NCBI GenBank assembly: GCA_038277395.1
Contig: CM076193.1
Coordinates: forward strand, 175,934,711-175,998,710
Direction of reading: 5' to 3'
DNA: 64,000 bases
From: Dryocosmus kuriphilus
Taxonomy: Eukaryota; Arthropoda; Insecta; Hymenoptera; Cynipidae
Made by a program: the position numbers and the translations under genes
Notes under the pieces: generated by a model
The model's input: only the letters and a program-made list of their open reading frames with translations
Told to the model about the DNA's origin: nothing
The model's database searches: none
Shown: one piece after another, positions 54,700 through 64,000 of the stretch
Numbering within the stretch: the first letter of the stretch is position 1
How the letters are laid out: every line of letters starts with the position of its first letter

Positions 54700-56340
54700 C
54701 TTGTCTACGGTTTTGCGCCCTGCGTGCTGGTTGTCGGGATTGTTGGCTCTAAGTTTTTTTTTAGGTTCCTCTGAAATAGCTGGCCCGTTTGCTGATGCTG
54801 AGTCTGCGTTTGTGGTAGGTGCCTTCCATGGCCTTATTCTTGTAGCCTTGTCTTTGAACGCCAGGCGCAGCACCTCCCGGCGTGGCCTCCCCGTTTGGAA
54901 CTTTGTCCTACTATTTTCTAGGAAGAAAACTCCAGATTGTTCCTTGATGATTGCCAGCCTCATTTGGTATGTGAGGCCCACTTCTTGGAATTTTCTAAAA
55001 CAGTCCGCTTCAAGCTCTTTTCCTACGTTCTGAATAGATATTTCTAGATCTGCCGTCATGCTGCCGGTTGGCGCGTTACTAATCGGTTTGTGTGGTATGC
55101 TTTTTGCGTTCGGTTGCTGGATATGGTTGGGAGTCGGGTCGTGGGGGTTCCTCCCTGAAAAGTGCTAGGTCCTTTACGTGGATGTGTCGAATTTTGATTC
55201 CTTTTTCGCTTTTCAGATCAAAAATTACGCTTGAGACCCTTTATATCCCGGTGAAAGGGCTCTCGAATTTCTCGGCGAACTCAGAGTTGAAGATTTTGAT
55301 TCTGTTGGACAGAAAGTGTGCCCTTTAAGCACCTTGTCTCCCATCTGATTGGCCCAATTTCTGCGTCTCAGATCGTAGTGACCCCGTTGTTTGCGGAAGA
55401 TTCGTGCTATTTGGTTTCGGGTGAGATCCAGTGCTGCCTGCAATTTTTTGAGACGGTGTTGTTTTTTTCCCCCTGAGGGGAAAAGCTGTTTGGTCTGTTA
55501 GGCTACCTGGCGTGCGTAGTTCTCTATCGTAGCTTAGGCAGACCGAGGAGAATGTTGTGGATGCGGTGGTTGCTGTGTTGTAGGCGAAATGCGTCTCCGG
55601 ATGAAAGTAGTCCCAAGTTTTCTGGGATTTTAAAAATGTTTTGGGTAATCATAGTCTTTATGATCCTATTTGCGCGTTCTACAGAATTGCACTGCAGAGC
55701 GTATGGTATTGTTAGTCAGTGTGTTATGTGCATTTAATGTAGCAGTCCTTTTACCTCTTTGCCGACGAATTGTCGGCCGTTGTCGGGGATTATTGTCGTT
55801 TAGCTTTCGCGGCAGAGACAGATTTGATCCTTGAAGCCATTTTCTATGGCTGGGCTTCAAGCCGTTGATCTAGGCAATGGGCCTAAGAGATCAATGCTGA
55901 CAATCTCCCATGGCCCTCCTACATTTGTGGGGACTTGTTGTGGTGCCTTGAAATTTTGGCAGCTTTCGCAGATACGGACGTGTTTGGCTCCCATCTCTGT
56001 CGGGTGTTCGTGGACTTCTTCTAGGATTCATTGTTGAACGGAACGCAGTACGCAGGTTTTCGGTTGTTCGCCCTGGACGTAGACGTTGAAGTCCAGAGTA
56101 TTCAATATTTGGAGGTATAAGCGGCTGTTTCGAATGCAATTCTCTAATTTGTCGGTGGTGTTGTCCGAGACGGCTTTGTATCGGGTTTCGTATCAATCTG
56201 GGTCCTGTTTTTTGCGGGCTGCGCAGGTCTCATAAGGTTTCGTGGAGAGTGAGTCGGCGATTACATTGTCGGCTCCTCGGCGATAATTTATCTCGAAATC
56301 CCACTGGCTTGGTTCCATCTTCCTTCTTGCCTGACGTCCT
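54700..56340 (-). pseudogene. Gypsy integrase, heavily degraded
   Basis: Reading on the minus strand in shifting frames, near 56030-55880 one finds VHEHPTEMGAKHVRICESC and PWEIVSIDLLGPLPRS: the end of the zinc-binding HHCC region and the first catalytic Asp of the integrase core. Near 55770-55680 are the second Asp region, DNGRQFVGKEVK, and VERANRIIKTMI with the catalytic Glu. The post-core segment near 55440-55330 reads LTRNQIARIFRKQRGHYDLR and RRNWANQMGDKVLKGHTF, the usual Gypsy C-terminal tail. A final open piece at 55059-54685 has no recognised motif. Stops and frameshifts separate these parts. No RT is left. Confidence 0.8.
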
Positions 56341-56429
56341 GAGTGATTATCGATATTCTAGACATGAGTTTTTGGTTTGGAAGGTTCAGAAGTCATCAAA
56401 CATTCAAAATTTTAGAGGATGAAGTCTTT

Positions 56430-57384
56430 GTAATTCGAACAAATATTGACAAAGTTTCAGATAAAGTTTAGTCCCTTTTCAAGCCTATAAAAATCTATAA
56501 TTTAAATATAATGCTAGTGTCATGTTTTAAGCAAATTGGACAGCATTTTCTCTGAGTACAAGAGTAGGAAACCAATTTGTTATCCTCTTGTTTTTACAAA
56601 ATTAAGTGTATGTGCGTTAGTGTGTATGTAAGTGTGTTTGCGCGTGTTAAATTAGTGTTTCGGCGATGAGCATATTGCGTGCATGACGGTGTGGGCGTTA
56701 TATATTGCGTGCGTTACATAAGTATTTCGGGTGTGTGAGTATGTTGCGCCTAGATGAGCGTCTCGGGTATGTGTGTATATCGTGCGTACATGAGTGTCTT
56801 TGGGTGTCGGCGGGGCGTGCACGAGCGCCCCCTTTTTCTGCCTCGCGTCCGGACGAACTCTGCCGACACACACAGGGCGGATACACGTTAGTCAGCGGTA
56901 GATCTAGCGCAACCCGGGGCGGTACGTGGTCTTGTCGACGGGCGCTTTTTCCTCTCTATGACGGAATGGGTATGGCATAAGAAGGGGATTCGGCGTTTGT
57001 GGCAGTCGGTCTCGGGTGGTAAGGGGGAACCATGGGAACCGTACGCCTTCGTCGAGTTAGTTGGTCAGGTCGGTCTGGGGAATGGCAAGTGTATGTGTAC
57101 CTTCCCCTTGCGATTCCCTCGACCCTCTGCCTAACACAGGGGCGCCTATCGGTAGGGAGAAAGCGTGACTTTTACCTGGTGAGCGCTCACCTATCCAATC
57201 GGTGAGCCAAACCGACACAATTGTGGACTTCTCGTCGCGCGTCTCGTATCAAAGACTCCGCCAGTGCTTGTGGCAGGTGGTGGGGAATCATGGCGGGAAG
57301 CCATTCCCCGTATGGTAAGGCCTTAACCTTTCCTGGACTTGGCGTGCGTATGAAATGTGTGTTTGCGAGTGTAATCACTCGTCA
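56430..57384 (-). repeat. 5' LTR of the Gypsy element
   Basis: It is colinear with 53289-54424 from about 56517 onward. The inner edge is unclear because the last 90 bp have diverged or been replaced. Confidence 0.7.
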
Positions 57385-58688
57385 GAATCTCCTCAATATA
57401 TAATAATTATACACATGATTTCTTTATTCTTTCGACAGCAAAAGAAAGCATGTAAATATGGTAAAATAATTTCGTGGCAAAAAAAAAAGTGCTTTACCCT
57501 TTCAGCTTCAGGAAGTAATCAATCTATCTACCTGCCTCTCAAGAAAATTCACTTGTGTAAAAGAACTATAAGCAACTTGAGCGAAAAGAAAACAATGGTC
57601 AGGACATTGGCAAGGTCTAAAATAGATGCAAACTAAAAGCGTGTTCCTAACTCGGTAAAAAACTGCATTATATATTCCAGCTATAACTCCCAAAAATTAA
57701 CACCTGTAGGGTGGCGTGTCATGTCTCAGTCTGATAGTTCCAACATGTAGAAAAATGGGTTTAGGAAAGTGGACGGGGCAGTCTGCCAATAGTGGTAACC
57801 TAATACTGCCGGTTTGCACAGCCGTCTTGGAGTTCTAACATCTTCGAAGGCTAATCGAATTTATATCAATATTAAAAAGGGCCGAAATAATTCAGAAAAT
57901 CTATTTTGGAGTAATACGATATCTTACTGATTCACGTGATGTCACATTGTCCCAATATAAACCACCCTTTAAGTTTTACTGGAATCCAATGATTCATTAA
58001 AAACTGATGTAGTTTCTAACATATGGGCTCGTTTGAAAACCTTGTAAAACAAAAATAAATTCTGCCAGATATGCTAAAAGTATTCGAATATACAAATTTT
58101 ATTTGAGTGCATAAATCCTTCCATATTGTAGCAAAATGATGTAACTAAGTTCTTTACTAAATTTTATGCTACCTACTCTCGGGTGGTCTCCCACATTGGA
58201 GAATTCTTATAGGTGAATCATTCTAAGCCTACATGCAACAATTTTGTACCCAAAGTACCTTCTTAAGGGGATGAGGACCATAACTGGTCACACGGGTTTG
58301 TCTAACTCCACACACAATTAATACGTGCCGAAATCTTTTAGACATGTATCCTTCCATTGCCGCCAATGGGCTTTAGTTTCGGAGATATGGAGGTTTGAAT
58401 ATTTCGTGAAAAGCAATGCATTTAAAAATCAAACATACAGTAGATGACAGTTTTCTCGAATAGTTTGTTTATAATAATCAACTAGATGAAGGAAACTCAT
58501 CTATAATAAAGATTTTTATTCTCTGAGTGAAAATTTACTAGTTCTATACGTTCCTTCAGTCTCAAACAAATCCGTGTGGCATAATGCATGGACTTAGTAA
58601 TGTAATTATTATTTAGCTATAACATTTTTGTACGATTTCGGATCACAAGCAATATTATATCTTAGTTACGCAATTTAAAAAAATTAAT
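57385..58688. repeat. Unit C flank (paralogue of 23890-25202)
   Basis: Colinear with unit B. Shared phrases are aacacctgtagggtggcgtg near 57701, gtgatgtcacattgtccca near 57937, and tgaatcattctaagcctac near 58215. From 58425 it also matches the start of unit A. It preserves about 140 bp (58520-58655) that the Penelope insertion removed from B. Confidence 0.85.
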
Positions 58689-59283
58689 TCATGCTTGTGG
58701 AAAATTGCACTTTTTGCGAGGGATTAAACGCACTACACTAAAGGTATTATAGATTGAGTTGGCAGCTCCTATTGGACTTGTGTTGACTTCATCTGGGATC
58801 AGTGGGTATGTCTTGCCTTCTATCGTGTTAAATCTCACCCCGCGAGCCCTCCATGTCGTATAGTCCTCGAAGAACTCTTTTAGCAGCCAGTATTGCAAGG
58901 ATATCACGATCTGATGTTGTTAGTACTCTTTGTGTTGCGGTTGGCATGGGCCGATATCTATCACCTCCTGCATACAATTGATCCGGTAGGAAAAAGGTAT
59001 TCTCGAATTTCGTATAGCTGACTCGGATTCATTTTGGGAATAAGTCGAATAATTTCAAGGTCATCAGTACGAAGAAGATCGACATTCTGAGGAGACAAGG
59101 GCGTAAAACGAGTAGGAGATATGGACTCATAATCGCCAGGAGACATGGACCTGCAGCAAAGATGAGGCGTGGCAGGAGAAGACCTGCCAGGAGAAAACCT
59201 GTCAGGAGAATCAGAAGGTCTGGAACGGGGAACACCAGGAATTTCGGCGCGATTAGGTAAGCAGTCGAATTGTGAACTTAAAT
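58689..59283 (-). pseudogene. BEN-like exon, unit C copy (frameshifted)
   Basis: This is the unit C copy of the exon, after the same acceptor (TTGTTGCAG, 59292-59284). The SP-rich linker lies in shifted frames around 59235-59030. The frame from 59146 gives TRFTPLSPQNVDLLRTDDLE and LIPKMNPSQLYEIREY, then is broken again near 58975. The frame from 58907 gives VRFNTIEGKTYPLIPDEVNT and SIYNTFSVVRLIPRKKCNF, with the same end as the B copy. At least two frameshifts are present, so it is a pseudogene. Its residues at conserved positions side with A in some places and with B in others. Confidence 0.6.
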
Positions 59284-62200
59284 CTGCAACAAAAGGCAGA
59301 AGAATAATATTTTTTGAAGTTCATACTTTGTTGTTATATCACAAGCCGTTTCGGGGAAAACCAATAGGGCGACTCAATTGACTGCTTGAGAGTGAGCTTC
59401 GTTATAATTGTAACGATTCTTTTTTTCATCATACTTGATCCGCCATTTTTAGCGTCTAAATTCTGTCTCCAAATTCGTAATCAACGAGGCGGAAAACCGT
59501 TCGATAGAGAGTTCTGAGGAAATCGGGCTGATAAAGCGTTTGGTGCTTACCCTATTAGCGCTAAATATTGCCTCTATGTTACACGGATATTTCCTGCATT
59601 GCTGCCAATATTGGCGGATATATTGAAGCCACGTTGGTGCAACATATCCTTGGCCGTCTCTGACAACATTCGGCTGCTATAATTATTATTATTTCTAAGA
59701 ACAAATATCACGTAAACGGATGTGTGTTATTAAAAAAAAACCGAATGTTTTCAAGAGCGGCCATAGATTTGTTGTGTCAATGATATCTTCATATTACCGT
59801 CAATATTGCCGACGTTTCAGGAAATATCAGTGTAATATTGACTAAATATTGAGAGATAATAGAATTGTTACTCGGAAAATAAAATATATGAATGTAAAAG
59901 GCCTTACAGTTGTAAATATTTGACCATATCAGTAATCACGTATGTGCCTTTCCATAGATTTACATGATGAATCCGAATCTGCTGACCAAATTGACGAAAA
60001 TCTTTAGATTTCAAAGTTTTTTTCATTTGATATGCTGCAAAATGACCTTTTTTGCACTTGACTTGAGGGTTAGAATGTCCTAATATCCAGACGTGCTGGA
60101 CAAGTTCTGCTTCCAGCTTCGGATTCAGGGCATGTTTTACTAGATCATGATTATAACAATAAATCTCCCACTCCAAGGAACAAAAATGTAACGAAACAAA
60201 GTGACTTAGAAAGTATCTAACCACAAAAACACCCTTAACATCCAATATCAAAATTAAAATTTAAAGTTTGTGAAGAAAGCAAACCAGCTCTCTGATCGAA
60301 TTTGTCCCAAAAAAAGAAAGAGAGAAGAGGAGGGAAAAAGAAGACGACCAATCAAATTACATTACATCTTTTTACTTCCCTATTCTTCTTTTGCTTTTAT
60401 AATGTTGAAAGTCCTAACCAAAAGCAGTCAAGGGAAGAAAAATAAGGGAGGAGATTTGTGGTTGGTTGACGTGATTTTTCGCGTAATGAAAAGAGACTTT
60501 TGGCCAAAGATTTTCTGTTCTCTGTCACAGCATATATGTCGTTGAACAAATAAGTCATAATAAAATACATTAACGTACGCTCACAATTTGAACGAAAGTT
60601 CCCCAAAATCAAATGTTTACTGATACAGCGTTATCTCTGCCAAGGCTCACTAAATGAAATTAAAATTTTTTAATTAGCAAAATAACTTTTCTATTATATA
60701 AACTTATAGAGAATGACAAAATAGACTTTTTCTCTTTATGCAATTTTTCCCGATGACTAGCTTTAATACTAAAAATGGAAAGATAAGAAAATTTTAACTT
60801 TAGAATCCATATGTTTTTAAAACATAAATCTTCATATATTGGTCAAATATTATTGAAGCTTTTTAAAGCTTTGTGCACATATTCTGCTGATTTTCAACAT
60901 GAGCAACAAATGGCTGACTGGAAGTTTTTTTAAGTGCGAAGTTTCCTCGACACTTTGCTTCTGTGAATCCAGACAAAACTTCTTTATCAACCGGTCTTGA
61001 TTTGCAGTGAATTATTATTTAAGAAAATATTATTTTTTCCCACTTTTTTGTTATTATGCAGGCATCCCTAAAATATAATGTGTATGTGTACCAAGTTTGG
61101 ACAATTCTTTTACCGCTAACGACTCATTTCGAATTGTAGGAAGTTTTGTAGCAATACAAACACATCAAGGATTTTATGTTTTGTGGGAACATAAATAGTC
61201 GTACCCCTTAGATTTCATTTTTTTATAACGCGCAAATTCCCCATTCCATCGGAATAAATTCTGATTCCGTTCGTACTCATTTTGGATTAATATTTCAGAT
61301 AAAGTTGAGAGAAAAGCAATTCAGATAGAAATTGGTTTAAATAGGTCGAATTCTTGTTTGCGGAAAGCTTAAAAGTGCAATTAAAGTTGTACTTACCTAT
61401 TATATTAAAAGCAATCGCCAAGTGTAAGACCACAGTAGAAAGGACCGTCATTTGTGCTAATTAGACGAAAAACTGCCTATTGCGTTAATGAAGACATTCG
61501 CGTATATATAATACAGTCGTTATCTAGTTAATTATCGCTAATTATATTTTTGAGATATTTTAATTTCATATGGTAGTTTCAAAGAGAAGACATTGGTGAC
61601 ATACTTTGTTCAAACTGATGTGACTGTGTCCCAATGTACATAGTCTATTACGGTTTAGAGGAATCCGATGTTCAAATTGCAAATTGATATAATTTTTACT
61701 GAAACGGCGCCTTTGAAACTACGAGGAGCTAATATAAATTCTACAGAATATGTTATAAAAATTTGAATATACAGAATATTTTAATATGCAAATCTCTCCA
61801 TATTGTAGCAATGTGAGCCGTGTCGAAATTTAACCCCTACTCTGACGCATTTAAACCAGTAGACCCTCCTTTAATCCCATAATCCCCCCAATAGACCATC
61901 TTTTGAATATATTTCATTCATTTGGCCCCACTTTGAACGTTTTGAACCTACAATCGTTGAATTGAAGACCCTCCTTTAATGCTATTAAACCTTCCTCGTC
62001 TAATTTTGAACCTTAGAGAACTTGATGATCAGTGTTCATAAAAACACAAACTTTTAGAATGCTTCCGATGAGAATAGTTACAACAGCATTCATTTCATGT
62101 CATTTACGCAAAAATTGGATGCTTTTCTTACTAGCGTTATCCCCATCAGCCAAAAATGAGCTATCGATAATAACATCTTATACTATGGCATTATAATGAC

Positions 62201-62680
62201 TAATACAGTTATATGCTGCTTGCATACAACTGCAACCAAAAAGCTTGAAAAAACAATGCATTAAATCCAACTCATGTTGACGGTTATTTTCAAATTGTGT
62301 ACACAGAATATTATTATCTGGCCTACCTCCTGCCACAGCTACTCATTTCGGATTATTATTTCACTTAAAATTATAGATACGTTACATCATCATATTTACC
62401 TACAGTATTAAGGGCAACCGTCAAATATAAGATCACAGTATAAATGACGGTCATTTTTACCAGATAGAGAAAAGCTGGCTAATCTATTAATGAAGTAATT
62501 CCGGTATATATACATACATACTACCTTCTTTATCTCGTTAATTATCGTCTATTATATTTTTGAGGTACGCATTTTAATTTTATTTGTTAGCTTCAAGGAG
62601 AAAACATTGGTTCAAAATTTTATTCAAACTAATGTCACCTAATCACTATTAACATAATTTTTTAAGTTTTAGAGAAATCT
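59284..62680. repeat. Unit C flank with the empty sites of unit B insertions
   Basis: Colinear with 32450-33640, 36411-36924 and 38236-39297 of unit B, but without the DUF7869-type element and the two mariners. The part at about 61250-61760 is repeated at about 62340-62640 and again at 63000-63320. Unit C therefore has a local duplication of a block with the phrase gtcgttatctcgttaatta. No conserved ORF is seen. Confidence 0.8.
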
Positions 62681-62924
62681 GATATTTACCCAAAAATAAA
62701 GAAGGTATAAGGTAATCAAAAAATTTAAAAGTTATCATAAATTAAAAAGTTAACATAAATAAATACCAAATACAGAAATGAATACAAAAACATAAATGAA
62801 TATAGAAAACATTGTTTCTACACCTGCTTTTACAATAGACAATAGATATTGATAATAAATTGCCAATTGTGTTTAAAAAAAACCGTGTTTAGTTTGTAAT
62901 AAAGCGAAGTGGAGCTTCAAAAAA

Positions 62925-63060
62925 TTGGCGAAGATTTATCTGGAGTCATTTATTTACTCAAACATGAAGGTTTCAACAATGTTTGTGTGGTTGAAACTGA
63001 TAGGAAACTGAAAACAAGAACTTCTGAACATAAAATGGATTGCCAACTGTAAATTTAAAT
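62925..63060 (+). pseudogene. Penelope-like GIY-YIG relic, unit C
   Basis: This is the counterpart of 40424-40606. Reading gives KIGEDLSGVIYLLKHEGFNN and VVETDRKLKTRTSEHKMDC. The Cys pair is lost here and a stop follows. It dates the Penelope relic to before the B/C duplication. Confidence 0.5.
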
Positions 63061-64000
63061 ATTCAGTTGTCACAGCCTGAGATATTTTTATTTCATATGT
63101 TAATTTCAAGGAAAAAACAATGGCTCCATAATTGGTTTAAACTTTTTTCAGCATGTCACAATTTACACAATCTTTTACAATTTAGAGGAATCGGGTTGTA
63201 TGGATTGCAAGTTGATACAGTTTTTACTATAACGGCACATTTGAACATTTCAACGTCACATACAAGAAATCTTACAAAAATTTGTACATACAGAATATTT
63301 GATTTTGCAAATCTTTCCATATTGTGTGTTAACTATACGAGAATGATATGGGTAAATGATATTGGATTTTCTCCAATTTACTGTAAGGCGATCTCCCCCA
63401 TAGGAAACGATTACCAGTAAATCATTATACTCTCAACTTCTACATGGGCTCAATCGACAGCAAAGGGTGGATAGTTTCACTCAAATTTGTGGATTGAGCA
63501 ACTAAAGCTGTTGTTCTTCACTCATAAAAAGAGTGAAGGCAACATTCTAACTTTACGTTCAATAGACGTTGACTTTTTTTTTGTTGAATAGCGTGGATAT
63601 AATGTAGGAGATGTTCATTCGGTTTTTGATCTACTTCTCTTTATACCGTTTCTCATTAAAGTATTTACTTGATCTTTCGCCCAGCCACGCGGGGCCTCAT
63701 CAGATTACAATAATAGAATGATACATAAAATTTGGAGGAAAATTCAGCTTGTTCCTGCTAATTATAGCTCTGAAATGAAAGTTGCTACTATAATTTGATA
63801 CTCTGTTACAAATTCAAATCAACTTCACTCCTGGACAGTTAGTGCATGCATCACTGACCACGACCAGAAGAGAAAGTTGTTCTTTTTGATCGCAAACCTG
63901 AATCCTCGGCAGAATGTGAAAATTTTGAAGAGACATGTGAAATGAAGAAACAAAAGGTGTAGGTTGTGTCACATTGGTTTAAAAACTGTCACTTTGTGTG
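63061..64000. repeat. Unit C distal flank, runs off the window
   Basis: Colinear with 40607-41170 and 44999-45290, without the DUF4817-type element, which leaves the empty site near 63646. The unit continues beyond the window edge. Confidence 0.8.
63675..63703 (-). ncRNA. Hammerhead-like motif, minus strand, unit C
   Basis: CTGATGA (63703-63697), a helix II with the same single C/U mismatch as in unit B, and GAAA (63678-63675). Two positions differ from unit B as C-G against U-G pairs, so the stem is kept. Helices I and III are weak. Confidence 0.4.

Larger units (their letters stand above)
53289..57384 (-). mobile_element. Gypsy-type LTR retrotransposon, largely deleted
   Basis: On the minus strand the LTR runs from TGACGAGTG to CGTTACA. 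The two LTR regions are 53289-54424 and about 56430-57384. They share long colinear stretches (for example gtgtgcgttacatatg-type runs, gcgcgtctcgtatyaaag and caccatgtgagc-like blocks). The internal part (54425-56430) is only about 2 kb and holds integrase remnants, so gag, protease and RT are gone. The flanks read ctct and atct, a probable decayed 4-bp duplication. Confidence 0.8.

Overview
The window looks like repeat-rich nuclear DNA from an arthropod, most likely an insect. It is strongly AT-rich, has no operons and no dense coding, and is packed with mariner, Chapaev3-like, DUF4817-type, hAT, Penelope-like, non-LTR and Gypsy elements. Most elements are broken. I see no rRNA, tRNA or CRISPR array, and I cannot name the species.

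The main architecture is a tandem array of old segmental duplications in one orientation. Unit A is only its distal part (1-1900). Unit B runs from about 10.9 to 45.5 kb and unit C from about 47.4 kb past the right edge. Each unit carries the same minus-strand exon (153-777, 31796-32445, 58689-59283), which encodes an arginine/serine/proline-rich linker followed by a domain with a tentative BEN-like pattern. Only the B copy is an open frame; A and C have frameshifts. Once the inserted elements are removed, B and C align through a shared 'D' segment (11.2-13.1 kb with 47.4-49.3 kb), an 'S' segment (18.8-19.1, 45.3-45.5 and 52.9-53.3 kb), the gene, and long AT-rich flanks.

Nearly all the size of B comes from later insertions, and C often preserves the empty site. 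In order these are: a perfect-TIR mariner (9525-10857, at the B boundary); a Chapaev3-like element (15587-18804); a mariner (19084-23880) that carries a second Chapaev3-like element (19417-23261); a tandem pair of Penelope-like elements (about 25203-31758), the second of which holds a hAT MITE and a GC-palindrome element; a DUF7869-type DNA transposon (33642-36410); two further mariners (36925-38235 and 39298-40235); and a DUF4817-type transposon with long compound inverted repeats (41171-44998). A retroposed fragment with a 12-bp target duplication (45752-46579) lies between B and C. Unit C was instead hit by a non-LTR element (49303-51417) and a Gypsy LTR element (53289-57384).

The left part (1.9-9.3 kb) is different. 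It holds AAATAAAATA-type satellites, a (TA)n run, two small minus-strand ORFs with the look of conserved multicopy insect genes (4611-4928 and about 5480-6011), arrays of a TTTAACATTA-type repeat broken by GGA tracts, and a 1.65-kb foldback palindrome centred near 8070. Other points of interest are a well-formed hammerhead ribozyme between the Penelope copies, hammerhead-like relics in B and C, a family of about 125-bp hairpins in the D segments, and clusters of TCAAGGTCA-like half-sites in the ends of two unrelated transposons.
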